Positions 1 to 7,499 of a stretch of 18,336 nt of DNA are shown here, in pieces. The translations under genes were made by a program, and so were the position numbers. The stretch spans positions 1 to 18,336 of the forward strand of contig CAZHZT010000121.1 of the NCBI GenBank assembly GCA_964537285.1. Reading direction: 5' to 3'. Positions within the stretch are counted from its first letter, which is position 1; every line of letters starts with the position of its first letter. Source of the DNA: CAZHZT01 sp964537285. GTDB lineage: Bacteria > Bacteroidota > Bacteroidia > Chitinophagales > Saprospiraceae. Under the pieces are notes generated by a model. That model saw only the letters and a list, made by a program, of their open reading frames with translations. It was not told the origin of the DNA and searched no databases.

Positions 1-125
1 ATTCATTTTTTAACGGCTGCCAGCCTGTCAAAAAGCTAAATTGAATAAGGCCGGTCCGAAAACATTGATTGACAGCAACCATTTTTAATCACCGTGACAA
101 TATGAAGCTCCGGAAAATTCGGGAT
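1..125. repeat. Dispersed repeat, copy 1 (partial, at window edge)
   Basis: Bases 1-125 align without gaps to 16671-16795. The first 57 bases are identical and about 107 of 125 match overall; similarity stops sharply after the shared AATTCGGGAT. The second copy lies inside the MITE at 16470-16841. This copy lacks the right terminal inverted repeat of that element, and its left part, if it exists, is outside the window. It ends 66 bases before the GHMP kinase start, so it may contribute to that gene's leader. No ORF is visible in it. Confidence 0.85.
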
Positions 126-191
126 GACTCATGTTTGAAGTTCCATTTTCCACAATTTATGTCAAAGAACTAATATTCTTAAACACAAAAA

Positions 192-1130
192 ATGACGACT
201 ACATTCCACGCTAACGGCAAACTATTACTAACAGGAGAATATTTCGTATTGGATGGAGCGCTTGCATTGGCTTTGCCGGCAAAATTTGGGCAGAGCCTGG
301 CGGTAGAAAAAAATCCTGAATTAACCAATGAACTTACCTGGAAGAGCCTTGACCGAAATGGAAATACATGGTTTGAGGTTGCTTTTACGCTTCCGGACTT
401 GAGTTTAAAGAATAGTTCGGACTCGCAGGTTGCCAATACATTACATCAAATATTAAGCGCAGCAAGGGAACAAAATTCCACATTTTTAGAGGGTTCCCAA
501 GAAGGTATTTTAGTAAAAACAGAACTGGGTTTCCCCAGAGATTGGGGCCTTGGAACAAGCTCAACACTAATTGCCAACATCGCCAAGTGGGCATCAGTTG
601 ATCCTTTTATGCTTTTATTTCGCTCTATGGGCGGGTCTGGCTATGACATTGCCTGTGCAAATGCTAAAGGTCCTGTTTTTTATCAACTATCGGATGATGG
701 TATTCCTCTTGTTCAAGATGCAGGTTTTGCTCCGAATTTTAAAGAGCAGCTTCATTTTGTTTACTTAGGTCAAAAGCAAAATAGCCGGACGGCCATTAAT
801 CAGTATAGAGCGCAGACGGCGCTTCAGGATCTTTCGAAGAATATTGAGCGGATAACGGAAATCTCCAGAGCGATCAATCGTATTACAAATGATTTTCCTT
901 TGTTTTGTGAATTATTGGAAGAGCATGAAGAAGTAGTTAGTGCGCAGACTCAGCTTGTTAAAGTAAAAACCGAGCGATTCCCGGATTTTCGAGGAGTGGT
1001 AAAATCACTAGGAGCATGGGGGGGCGATTTTGTTTTGGTGGCTAGTGATGAACCGGGTGTTTATGTAAAAGAATATTTTTTGGGGAAAGGCCTGAACACT
1101 ATTTTAGGTTATGAAGAAATGGTTTTATGA
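192..1130 (+). CDS. GYDIA family GHMP kinase (mevalonate-pathway-type kinase)
   Basis: A 312-residue cytoplasmic kinase of the GHMP (galacto-, homoserine, mevalonate, phosphomevalonate kinase) fold. The N-terminal strand GKLLLTGEYFVLDGA (about residues 9-23) is the usual GHMP opening. The ATP-binding glycine-rich loop reads PRDWGLGTSST (about 115-125), a variant of the normal GLGSSA. The signature GSGYDIACA (148-156) gives the Bacteroidota 'GYDIA' subfamily its name. Family knowledge links this group to mevalonate or phosphomevalonate phosphorylation for isoprenoid synthesis, but the exact substrate cannot be read from sequence and no mevalonate-pathway partner lies in the window. The ATG at 192 follows an A-rich leader. 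The gene ends in TGA, so TGA is a normal stop here. Confidence 0.88.
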   Translation: MTTTFHANGKLLLTGEYFVLDGALALALPAKFGQSLAVEKNPELTNELTWKSLDRNGNTWFEVAFTLPDLSLKNSSDSQVANTLHQILSAAREQNSTFLEGSQEGILVKTELGFPRDWGLGTSSTLIANIAKWASVDPFMLLFRSMGGSGYDIACANAKGPVFYQLSDDGIPLVQDAGFAPNFKEQLHFVYLGQKQNSRTAINQYRAQTALQDLSKNIERITEISRAINRITNDFPLFCELLEEHEEVVSAQTQLVKVKTERFPDFRGVVKSLGAWGGDFVLVASDEPGVYVKEYFLGKGLNTILGYEEMVL

Positions 1131-1199
1131 GAAATAACCTGTACTCCGTACAACGCTCCATTGAACAATTTACCCTTTAAAAATAAATGCTGCTTTAGC

Positions 1200-1721
1200 A
1201 TGAAGTATTTCAACACAAAAAAAATTCCATGTTTATTTATCGTACTATTTCTATTGAGCTTATTCGGTAGCTCTTTAGGGGCACAACGTTTTTTGCAAAT
1301 GGAAAAAGTAAATAGTCTGAAAAACTGGCGTTTTTATCCGGGCGATGAGCTCGTTTTTCGAGTCGATAGTCTTTGGTATATCCGAACAATCACAGGGTTT
1401 AATTTTGAGAATAAGTGGATTTTATTTGAAGATGGTAAAGTAGGGCTTGAAGAAATTAATACGATTAAAACCTATACAAACCCTAAGTTGGGAAGAACCT
1501 TGGGGCAGCAGCTATATCTTTTCGGTACAGCTTGGGGGCTTTACTCTGCTGTTGATGCCTTAGCGACGGATCGGAGTCTTAATTCAGATGTGCTATATGT
1601 AATGGGCGCTTCCTATTTGACTGGTTTTATATTAAGCAAATTACCAAAAGGCAAGAAACATCGCATAGGTAATAACAGGCGGATCAGGTTACTGGATCTT
1701 ACTTTTTATCCTACAGATTAA
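1200..1721 (+). CDS. Small secreted protein of unknown function
   Basis: A 173-residue protein that I do not recognise. I place the start at the ATG at 1200, because translation from there opens with a typical Sec signal peptide (basic MKYFNTKKIP, a hydrophobic stretch, then GSSLGAQ as likely cleavage site); a longer reading from a TTG at 1161 would put 13 unlikely residues in front. The mature part is basic and aromatic, with a second moderately hydrophobic stretch around residues 105-145 that could be a membrane or hairpin segment. It follows the GHMP kinase by 69 bases on the same strand and could be co-transcribed. Its TAA stop overlaps the stop of the convergent HD gene through a shared TTAA. 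Confidence 0.72.
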   Translation: MKYFNTKKIPCLFIVLFLLSLFGSSLGAQRFLQMEKVNSLKNWRFYPGDELVFRVDSLWYIRTITGFNFENKWILFEDGKVGLEEINTIKTYTNPKLGRTLGQQLYLFGTAWGLYSAVDALATDRSLNSDVLYVMGASYLTGFILSKLPKGKKHRIGNNRRIRLLDLTFYPTD

Positions 1722-2320
1722 TCTTTTGCCGGATAAAGAGAAACGATTTCGATAGGGTTAACCGTTTCTTCAAACCATTTAAGCGGCGAAGGGTTTTTAT
1801 CTCCGGTAGACGTATCGCATTTGTAGAATAAGTAAAATAATTGTAGAAAATCTTGTACTTTAATTAATAGGTTTTGTAGTCTAAGACTTCCGTCTATTTT
1901 TTGATTAAAAAGATGGATCATTCTCCAGGAATAGTAAGCTTCATCATGAAGTTCGATAATATCGAGTACATCTTTTTGATCGGTATATTCCTCCATAAAC
2001 TTTCTGGCGAGTACTCCATGGTGTTTTTTCCAGTCTCTAGGTTTTCGGTTTTTATCTTCTTTGTATTTGAAGGTGTCGTGGGCCATAGCAATTAGTCTGA
2101 GTTTTTGGCGAGACTCTGTGCTCAGGGAAGTAATTTGATCAATATTTTCAAGAACTTCTTTTACATGATAGATTACCTGGCCTTCGGGATGGCCGAAGCG
2201 GGGTTTTCCCCAGAAAAGTCCACTTTCGAATTCGGAGGTCTTTAAAATGGTTTTTTCAAGCTCTGTTTCAGGTTGCAAGAGCTTTGAAATAATTTCGCTT
2301 TTAGAGAAAAAGGCGTTCAT
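1718..2320 (-). CDS. HD-domain protein (putative metal-dependent phosphohydrolase)
   Basis: A 200-residue soluble protein with the arrangement of an HD-superfamily phosphohydrolase. Residue H52 (in VIYHVKEVL) is followed by the H81-D82 pair in the segment IAMAHDTFK, the histidines H100-H101, a further H125-D126 and a late D169. That H...HD...H...D order is what binds the catalytic metals in this superfamily. The substrate is unknown; nucleotides or phosphorylated metabolites are possible. It has no signal peptide. It is convergent with the small secreted protein, sharing the TTAA stop bases, and divergent from the DegP protease, leaving 193 bases for both promoters. Confidence 0.75.
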   Translation of the reverse strand: MNAFFSKSEIISKLLQPETELEKTILKTSEFESGLFWGKPRFGHPEGQVIYHVKEVLENIDQITSLSTESRQKLRLIAMAHDTFKYKEDKNRKPRDWKKHHGVLARKFMEEYTDQKDVLDIIELHDEAYYSWRMIHLFNQKIDGSLRLQNLLIKVQDFLQLFYLFYKCDTSTGDKNPSPLKWFEETVNPIEIVSLYPAKD

Positions 2321-2513
2321 TAAGAAAAAGTTAAAGAAGCTGTTAATCTGATGTTAAAAAAAGTTTTGCCAAAAAACAAGGTAAAACGTCAGTCGTTTCT
2401 AATAAAACTGTTGAAAAAAACAGTTCATTTCCCTTGATGGGATGATTTTTTATCTCACTCTATAAATTTCGCAAAAACTTAGGAGCTTAACTACATTTTA
2501 CAAGAATTATTTT

Positions 2514-3689
2514 ATGCGAAACGAACTAAAAAAGCAAATAATTATGAAGCAATTACTTTCTTATGTACTGGCTGGAGCATTAGGAGGCTTGGTAGTACTT
2601 GGCGGGCTCCATGTCAACTCTGGCGAAAAGGTTGAAAAAGGTGAAACAATAGCCAAACAGGTAAAACATACCTATAACGTAAACCCAAAGACTTTTAACG
2701 CAGCTTTTGATTTTTCTCGGGCAGCGGAGGTTGCAATGCCTGTTGTTGTGCACATTTCTTCAAAAGCAGCTCCAATTGCTCAAAATAATAGCGATGGCTT
2801 CATGGATCCATTCCAATTCTTCTTTGGTGATCAACTACCTTTTGATTTCCCTTTCGATAGCCCAATTCAGCAAGGTACAGGCTCAGGTGTGATCATTAGT
2901 GAAGACGGATACATAGTTACCAATAATCATGTCATTGATTTTGCAGAAGATATAGAGGTAACCCTTTCGGATGATCGCAAATTCAAGGCAGAGGTAATCG
3001 GTATTGATGAGCGCACTGATCTTGCTGTGATCAAAATAGAGGCGGCTGGCCTGCCTACTTTAGAGTATGCTAATTCTGAAGAGGCTAAAGTTGGAGAATG
3101 GGTATTAGCAGTAGGCAATCCGTTTGACTTGACTTCTACGGTTACAGCAGGTATTATCAGTGCTAAGGGCAGAGATATCGATATTATTAAGCGAAGAGAT
3201 GCTATAGAAAGCTTTATTCAAACCGATGCTGCTGTTAATCCTGGAAATAGTGGAGGAGCGCTGGTAGATAAAGAAGGCCGTTTGCTGGGAATTAACACGG
3301 CAATTGCCAGCCCAACAGGAGCGTTTGCAGGTTACTCTTTCGCTATTCCGTCTGATATGGTTAAAAAGATCGTTTCTAATATCATAGATTACGGAGCACC
3401 GCGCGCCAGGCTTGGGATAAATGTTTTTGACTTAAACGAAGAACTGGCAAAAGAAATGAATATTACTATAAATAAAGGTGTATTTGTAGAGCGAGTTGAA
3501 CCGGGTAGCGCTGCACAATATTCGGGTATTCTACCTAAAGACATCATTATAGGCATTGATGGAAAATCAATTCAGAGTTCTCCTGAATTGATTGAATACC
3601 TTGATAAGAGTAAAGTCGGAGATGTGGTTTCCCTTAAGGTGAATAGAAAGGGAAAGAACAAAGAAATATCCGTAAAGCTGAAAGCATAA
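2514..3689 (+). CDS. DegP/HtrA-type periplasmic serine protease with one PDZ domain
   Basis: A trypsin-like protease for quality control of envelope proteins. The catalytic triad is visible: H139 in TNNHVID, D169 in DERTDLAVI and S246 in NPGNSGGAL. A single PDZ domain spans roughly residues 298-388, with the GVFVERVEPGSAA carboxylate-loop region. At 391 residues with one PDZ it is shorter than two-PDZ DegP and closer in layout to DegS. An N-terminal hydrophobic segment (about 13-33) is an uncleaved anchor or a signal peptide. The glycine-, aspartate- and phenylalanine-rich stretch at 94-118 resembles the regulatory LA loop of DegP. The ATG at 2514 is used; the internal ATG at 2544 (residue 11) is an equally plausible start that puts the signal sequence at the very N-terminus. 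Confidence 0.92.
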   Translation: MRNELKKQIIMKQLLSYVLAGALGGLVVLGGLHVNSGEKVEKGETIAKQVKHTYNVNPKTFNAAFDFSRAAEVAMPVVVHISSKAAPIAQNNSDGFMDPFQFFFGDQLPFDFPFDSPIQQGTGSGVIISEDGYIVTNNHVIDFAEDIEVTLSDDRKFKAEVIGIDERTDLAVIKIEAAGLPTLEYANSEEAKVGEWVLAVGNPFDLTSTVTAGIISAKGRDIDIIKRRDAIESFIQTDAAVNPGNSGGALVDKEGRLLGINTAIASPTGAFAGYSFAIPSDMVKKIVSNIIDYGAPRARLGINVFDLNEELAKEMNITINKGVFVERVEPGSAAQYSGILPKDIIIGIDGKSIQSSPELIEYLDKSKVGDVVSLKVNRKGKNKEISVKLKA

Positions 3690-3727
3690 ACCATCTTTGC
3701 CTTTAGCTGTTTCTCCATCACAAAAAA

Positions 3728-5047
3728 ATGGAGAATATGAAAAGGGCGATATTTTGGTTCAGGAACGATCTTCGCTTAAATGATAATATTGCATTAATTG
3801 AAGCGCTGAAGAAAAGCGAGGAGATCGTTCCTGTTTTTATATTAGATGAACGCTACCTGGATAGAGATGAATGGGGATTTAAAAGAATCGGACCATTCAG
3901 GTTAAAGTTCTTGTTAGAAAGTGTTAATGATTTAAAAGAACATCTTCGAGAATTAGGAAGCGACCTTCTCTTCCGCAGGGGAATTCCGGAACAAGTATTA
4001 CCTCAGCTGGTAAACGAATACTCCTGCGAATCCATATTCGCTACAAAAGAGTATACCTATGATGAAATTAATCAGGAAAATATGGTTGCTCAGGAAGCTT
4101 CCCTTGAGTTATTTCACAATTCAACCCTGATACATCCCGACGATCTTCCTTTTGAGATCGCTCAACTGCCCGAAGTTTTTACCCAATTTCGCAAACGCGT
4201 AGAAAAGTATTCTAAAGTAAGGACTCCCTTAGCTACTCCTACCAGTATTAACAGCCCGGAAATTATTCCAAGTGAGGTGCCTTCCCTGTCAGATTTGGGT
4301 TATCAGGAGCCGAGTGTAGATCAAAGAGGGGTCATGCCTTTCAAAGGAGGAGCTTTAGCTGCTTTTGGAAGAATAGATCATTACTTGTGGGAAACCGAAT
4401 CCCTCTCTTCTTACAAGGAAACCCGAAACGGTCTGATTGGCGCTGATTATTCTACTAAGTTTTCTCCTTGGTTGGCAAATGGCAGCATTTCAGCTAGAAA
4501 AATTTACCACGAAACAGAAGCCTATGAGGCGGAGGTAGAGAATAACAAGTCTACTTATTGGCTTAAGTTTGAGTTGTTATGGCGAGATTTTTTCAAATAT
4601 GTTGCCATGCGCTATGGAAATAAGATATTTCTTCCGGGTGGCATAAAAGGACAGGCCAGGCAATGGAAGCCTAATGATCGGCTCTTTGATAAATGGGCAA
4701 CCGGTAATACCGGCGACCCATTTGTGGATTCCAATATGCGTGAGTTATTGTACACCGGGTGGATGAGCAACAGAGGGAGGCAGAATGTGGCTTCCTATCT
4801 GGTGCATCAAATGAAGCAGGATTGGCGGAAAGGAGCCGCATGGTTTGAGTCCTTGCTCCTGGATTATGATCCAACCAGTAATTATGGCAATTGGATGTAC
4901 GCTGCCGGAGTGGGGAATGATCCTCGCGACCGCGTATTTAATACAAAGCGTCAAGCGGATATGTATGACAAAAAAGGGCATTTTCAAAAGCTTTGGTTGA
5001 ATGGGGAAAATGTAGAGCCCTACGAATTTGTAAAGAGTTATTTGTAG
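3728..5047 (+). CDS. DASH family cryptochrome / single-strand DNA photolyase
   Basis: A 439-residue flavoprotein of the photolyase/cryptochrome family. The N-terminal Rossmann-type antenna domain opens with AIFWFRNDLRLNDN (7-20). The FAD-binding helical domain runs from about 215, with KFSPWLANGSISARKIY (244-260), the LLWRDFFKY helix (283-291), GWMSNRGRQNVASYLV (344-359) and DYDPTSNYGNWMYAAG (379-394). SNRGRQNVAS with the DPTSNYGNW pattern is typical of the DASH subgroup, which repairs cyclobutane pyrimidine dimers in single-stranded or looped DNA. Length is normal for bacterial DASH. The ATG at 3737 (residue 4) is an alternative start. It lies 38 bases after the protease gene on the same strand, but no functional link is evident. 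Confidence 0.92.
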   Translation: MENMKRAIFWFRNDLRLNDNIALIEALKKSEEIVPVFILDERYLDRDEWGFKRIGPFRLKFLLESVNDLKEHLRELGSDLLFRRGIPEQVLPQLVNEYSCESIFATKEYTYDEINQENMVAQEASLELFHNSTLIHPDDLPFEIAQLPEVFTQFRKRVEKYSKVRTPLATPTSINSPEIIPSEVPSLSDLGYQEPSVDQRGVMPFKGGALAAFGRIDHYLWETESLSSYKETRNGLIGADYSTKFSPWLANGSISARKIYHETEAYEAEVENNKSTYWLKFELLWRDFFKYVAMRYGNKIFLPGGIKGQARQWKPNDRLFDKWATGNTGDPFVDSNMRELLYTGWMSNRGRQNVASYLVHQMKQDWRKGAAWFESLLLDYDPTSNYGNWMYAAGVGNDPRDRVFNTKRQADMYDKKGHFQKLWLNGENVEPYEFVKSYL

Positions 5048-5306
5048 TCTTGCATCCTGATCTTTGTTTATTGCTCATTGCGAAGAGATGTTGAAGTGAT
5101 TTACTGAGATGGAGCATTCCTAAGGGCTGGGGTTCAGTAATTTTTTAAAAAGCAGGCAGGAGCAAATTTTATAGTAAAAAAATAATGCAAAAGCGCATAA
5201 GCTTTTATGTTTCTTGCATATAAGAACAGTTGGAAGGTCTTACGCACTCTCCTAACAAAGTGTTTCCGTTTGTTTGACTATTTGTGTACTTTTTTTGATA
5301 TACTCT

Positions 5307-5325
5307 TTATTTAGACTGATTCTAA
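5307..5325 (+). promoter_or_regulatory. Palindromic operator upstream of the phoX-like operon (candidate iron-responsive site)
   Basis: TTATTTAGACTGATTCTAA contains the arms TTAGA and TCTAA around a 5-base core. The site shares 16 of 18 bases with one on the minus strand upstream of the DUF4856 gene (18182-18163). It lies about 200 bases before the phoX-like ATG. Presence of the same site ahead of an iron-uptake operon points to a Fur- or DtxR-like regulator; that identity is inference. Confidence 0.55.
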
Positions 5326-5426
5326 TCGGTTATTGATTGAGGAAGTGTCAGAACAACGGCATTTCATAGTTTCACTACAGTTTTTAATGGTGATTCCGTT
5401 AGAATTAAAAGTCTGTATGAAATTTT

Positions 5427-5442
5427 TTAACGTTGGGTTAAC
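5427..5442 (+). promoter_or_regulatory. Two direct TTAAC repeats, possible Pho-box-like site
   Basis: TTAAC at 5427-5431 and again at 5438-5442 are spaced 11 bases start to start, one helical turn; a weaker TTAAA lies 22 bases further upstream at 5405. Direct repeats of TTAAC-like half sites at 11-base spacing are how PhoP/PhoB-type regulators bind in several phyla. The site is about 80 bases before the ATG of a phosphatase-type gene. The region is A/T-rich, so chance is possible. Confidence 0.3.
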
Positions 5443-5522
5443 TTAAGAGGAACACATTTGCGCCAAATACAAGTCCAAGCACATTCACATATTTAATATC
5501 ATTTAATCTAAATTCATTCAAA

Positions 5523-7004
5523 ATGAAGCGTTTTTTACTTGCTTTTGCTTTAGTTTCTATGGTGTCTGTATTTGCACAGGCGCAAGCAATCTTCGATGAA
5601 GAGATCGAAGTTCCTGCTGGTTATGCTCCAGTTGAGGTGGTAATGCCACCATCTCCACTTTCTATGCAGATTCTTTTCATTGGTGCTACTGATATGGTTC
5701 AGACAACTGAAACTTACGGTAATGCTGCTGGTGAAACTCCTGCTAAGCAGTGGCACGATTTCATCGGTTTCACTCCAGACAATGATTCCGATGATATGGG
5801 TTGGATTTCTGTAAACCACGAAATGATCCAGTCTAATGACATGATTGGTGATGGTGGTGGAATGACTGTATTCAAAGTTAAGCGCGATGCTGACACTGAC
5901 ACACTTCAGATCGTTGAGCAAACACTTAATGATGGTCGTTCTGGTAAATTCTTCAACGTTGATTTCGCTAACACTGTAGGTGAAACTGGTATGAACTGCG
6001 GTGGTATCACTTCTTCTGTTGATGGTCGTATCTGGACTGCTGAAGAATGGTTCCGTACTTCTAACGGTTCTATCCGGCAAGATGGTGGTGGAGTTAGAGA
6101 TACATCTGACTACACTATCACAAATGACAAGTCTGGCTGGGGTTCTGACGTAACAGTTAAAGGTTACGAAAACTTCAACTACATGGTAGAGATCGATCCT
6201 AAGCAAGCGGTAGCTATCCGCAAGCAGTACAACTGGGGTCGTCAAGGTTTTGAAGGTGGTGCTGTACTTTCTGACAATAAAACTGTATTCTTAGGTTGGG
6301 ATGGTACTCCTGCTTTCATTACTAAGTTCGTTGCTGATACTCCTGGTGATTTCACTGAAGGTACACTATACTGCTACAAGCATGATTCTGCTGAGAAGTG
6401 GTTCCCAATCGAGAACAATTCTGAGAACATGCTTGATGTTAAGAGCGCTTGTATTGCATTGGAAGGTACACTAGTTGCTCGTATCGAGTGGGTTGTATTC
6501 ATTCCTGAGTTAAATAAAGTATACATGACTGAAACAGGTAACGACGGTGTAGGTGACAGATGGGATGACGAGGTTGCTGAAGGTGCAGTAATTTCTGATT
6601 ACCACCACCAGCGTGCATTTGAGCAAGGTTTGACTTCTGCTGCTGACCCTGCTTATGCTGACCGTTATGGCCGTGTTGTTGAATTTGATTTGGAAACAAA
6701 CGAACTACGTTCTTACATTGAAGGTGGACCAAACTGGCCAAACGCTACAAGCCCATCTGAAGCGGATTACTTCAGCAAGCACCTTTCTAACCCTGACGGT
6801 TTGAACTACATGTTGATTGGTGGTAAGCCATACTTAGTAATTTGCGAAGATTTGAACGGTACTTCTTACGGTCGTACTCCGGAAGGTGTTTCTAACAGAA
6901 CTTGCGAATTGTTCTTGTTGGATTTGGCTAAGTCTAGCCCACTACCTTCTGACTTGATCCGTTTGTCTGTTACTCCACAAGGTGCTGAAATCACTGGTGC
7001 TTGA
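5523..7004 (+). CDS. PhoX-like (DUF839) secreted phosphatase, interrupted by in-frame TGA
   Basis: A secreted protein of the PhoX/DUF839 family, six-bladed-propeller alkaline phosphatases that use iron and calcium. A Sec signal peptide ends near residue 20 (FAQAQA). Family-type metal-site segments are present: NHE (98-100), MNCGGITSSVDG with the single Cys C159 and the following AEE (173-175), TETGND (336-341) and CED (441-443). The reading stops after residue 493 at a TGA (7002-7004), but the same frame runs on from 7005 to 7352 and supplies the missing conserved QHP motif and a T9SS tail, for 609 residues in all. Codon use is strongly biased (GGT, GCT, ACT, CGT) unlike its neighbours, suggesting high expression. 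It is first of three plus-strand genes. Whether the stop is real, a base error or recoded cannot be decided here; substrate specificity is also unproven. Confidence 0.82.
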   Translation: MKRFLLAFALVSMVSVFAQAQAIFDEEIEVPAGYAPVEVVMPPSPLSMQILFIGATDMVQTTETYGNAAGETPAKQWHDFIGFTPDNDSDDMGWISVNHEMIQSNDMIGDGGGMTVFKVKRDADTDTLQIVEQTLNDGRSGKFFNVDFANTVGETGMNCGGITSSVDGRIWTAEEWFRTSNGSIRQDGGGVRDTSDYTITNDKSGWGSDVTVKGYENFNYMVEIDPKQAVAIRKQYNWGRQGFEGGAVLSDNKTVFLGWDGTPAFITKFVADTPGDFTEGTLYCYKHDSAEKWFPIENNSENMLDVKSACIALEGTLVARIEWVVFIPELNKVYMTETGNDGVGDRWDDEVAEGAVISDYHHQRAFEQGLTSAADPAYADRYGRVVEFDLETNELRSYIEGGPNWPNATSPSEADYFSKHLSNPDGLNYMLIGGKPYLVICEDLNGTSYGRTPEGVSNRTCELFLLDLAKSSPLPSDLIRLSVTPQGAEITGA

Positions 7005-7352
7005 CCAACTCCAGACATGAAGACTTTGTTGGTGAACTCTCAGCACCCATCTTCAAGCAACCCATTCCCATTCAATAACTCATTGACTTACGCTATCAAT
7101 GGTTTTGAAGGATTGGTTTCTTCTGATCTTGAGCCAGTTTTTGAAGATACTGACGCTTTCACAATTTATCCAAACCCTGCTACACGTGTTGTATTCTTCA
7201 ACAAAGCAACGGATGCTGCTCTTTACGATGCTGAAGGTAAGCGTTTGAACGTTTTCCGTAACGCTACTGAAATCGATGTAACTTACTTAGCTCCTGGTAT
7301 TTACTTCATCCAGAATGCTGAAGGTGATATCCAGAAATTGATCATCCAATAA
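7005..7352 (+). pseudogene. C-terminal part of the PhoX-like gene with T9SS sorting domain, cut off by the TGA
   Basis: This is the in-frame continuation of the phoX-like gene; an ATG at 7017 gives 111 residues if read alone. The start (PTPDMKTLLVNSQHP) matches the last propeller strand of the family, where QHP is conserved. From about full-length residue 545 to 609 it is a type-A T9SS sorting domain (FTIYPNPA, then GIYFI and a terminal QKLIIQ). It keeps the same preferred codons as the upstream part, so the frame has been under selection until very recently or still is. If the TGA is genuine and not read through, the product would lack both a propeller strand and its export tail. Confidence 0.8.
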
Positions 7353-7387
7353 TTTTTGGAGATATCTGATATAAATCGAGTTTAGAG

Positions 7388-7429
7388 GGTTTAGAAAGTT
7401 TAGGTTTTATAATCTAAACTTTCTGAACC
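7388..7429. terminator. Strong 16-bp hairpin between phoX-like and peroxidase genes
   Basis: Bases 7388-7403 pair with 7414-7429 over 16 positions with one G-T wobble and a 10-base loop; an outer GTTTAG/CTAAAC pair (7380-7385, 7439-7444) could extend it. It sits 36 bases after the phoX-like frame ends and about 70 before the peroxidase ATG. There is no T-run on the 3' side, so it may be a mRNA-stabilising or processing hairpin, or an attenuator, and not an intrinsic terminator. Confidence 0.5.
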
Positions 7430-7499
7430 ACCTAAATTCTAAACTAACTATTGTATTCCTATCTATTTTTTTCAATTTATTCTTATAAATGGTTTTAAA

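Larger units (their letters stand above)
5048..5522. other. Long intergenic region between the cryptochrome and phoX-like genes
   Basis: 475 bases with no credible ORF. It contains a small hairpin (AAAAGC at 5189-5194, GCTTTT at 5201-5206, loop of 6) that could help end cryptochrome transcription, the palindromic operator at 5307-5325, and two direct TTAAC repeats at 5427-5442. The last 50 bases before the phoX-like ATG are A/T-rich, as is usual for well-expressed Bacteroidota leaders. I could not place a convincing -33/-7 promoter. Confidence 0.6.

Noticed and set aside
151..170. Similarity between CACAATTTATGTCAAAGAA near the left edge and CACAATTTGTCAAAGAA at 18133-18149
   Set aside because: Short, A/T-rich, with a 2-base indel and no shared context; chance is a sufficient explanation.
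5550..6245. 231-codon open frame on the minus strand opposite the PhoX-like gene
   Set aside because: It lies wholly inside a well-supported gene and is kept open by that gene's biased codons; its translation has no domain, signal or start context.
7002..7004. Genetic code change (TGA read as Trp)
   Set aside because: The GHMP kinase ends in a normal TGA, Trp is TGG throughout, and no other gene here has internal TGA codons.
7004..7033. Bacterial SECIS element after the TGA
   Set aside because: Only a 6-bp stem with an 18-base loop is visible, it overlaps the stop codon, and it lacks the usual short apical stem-loop; no selenocysteine genes are in the window.
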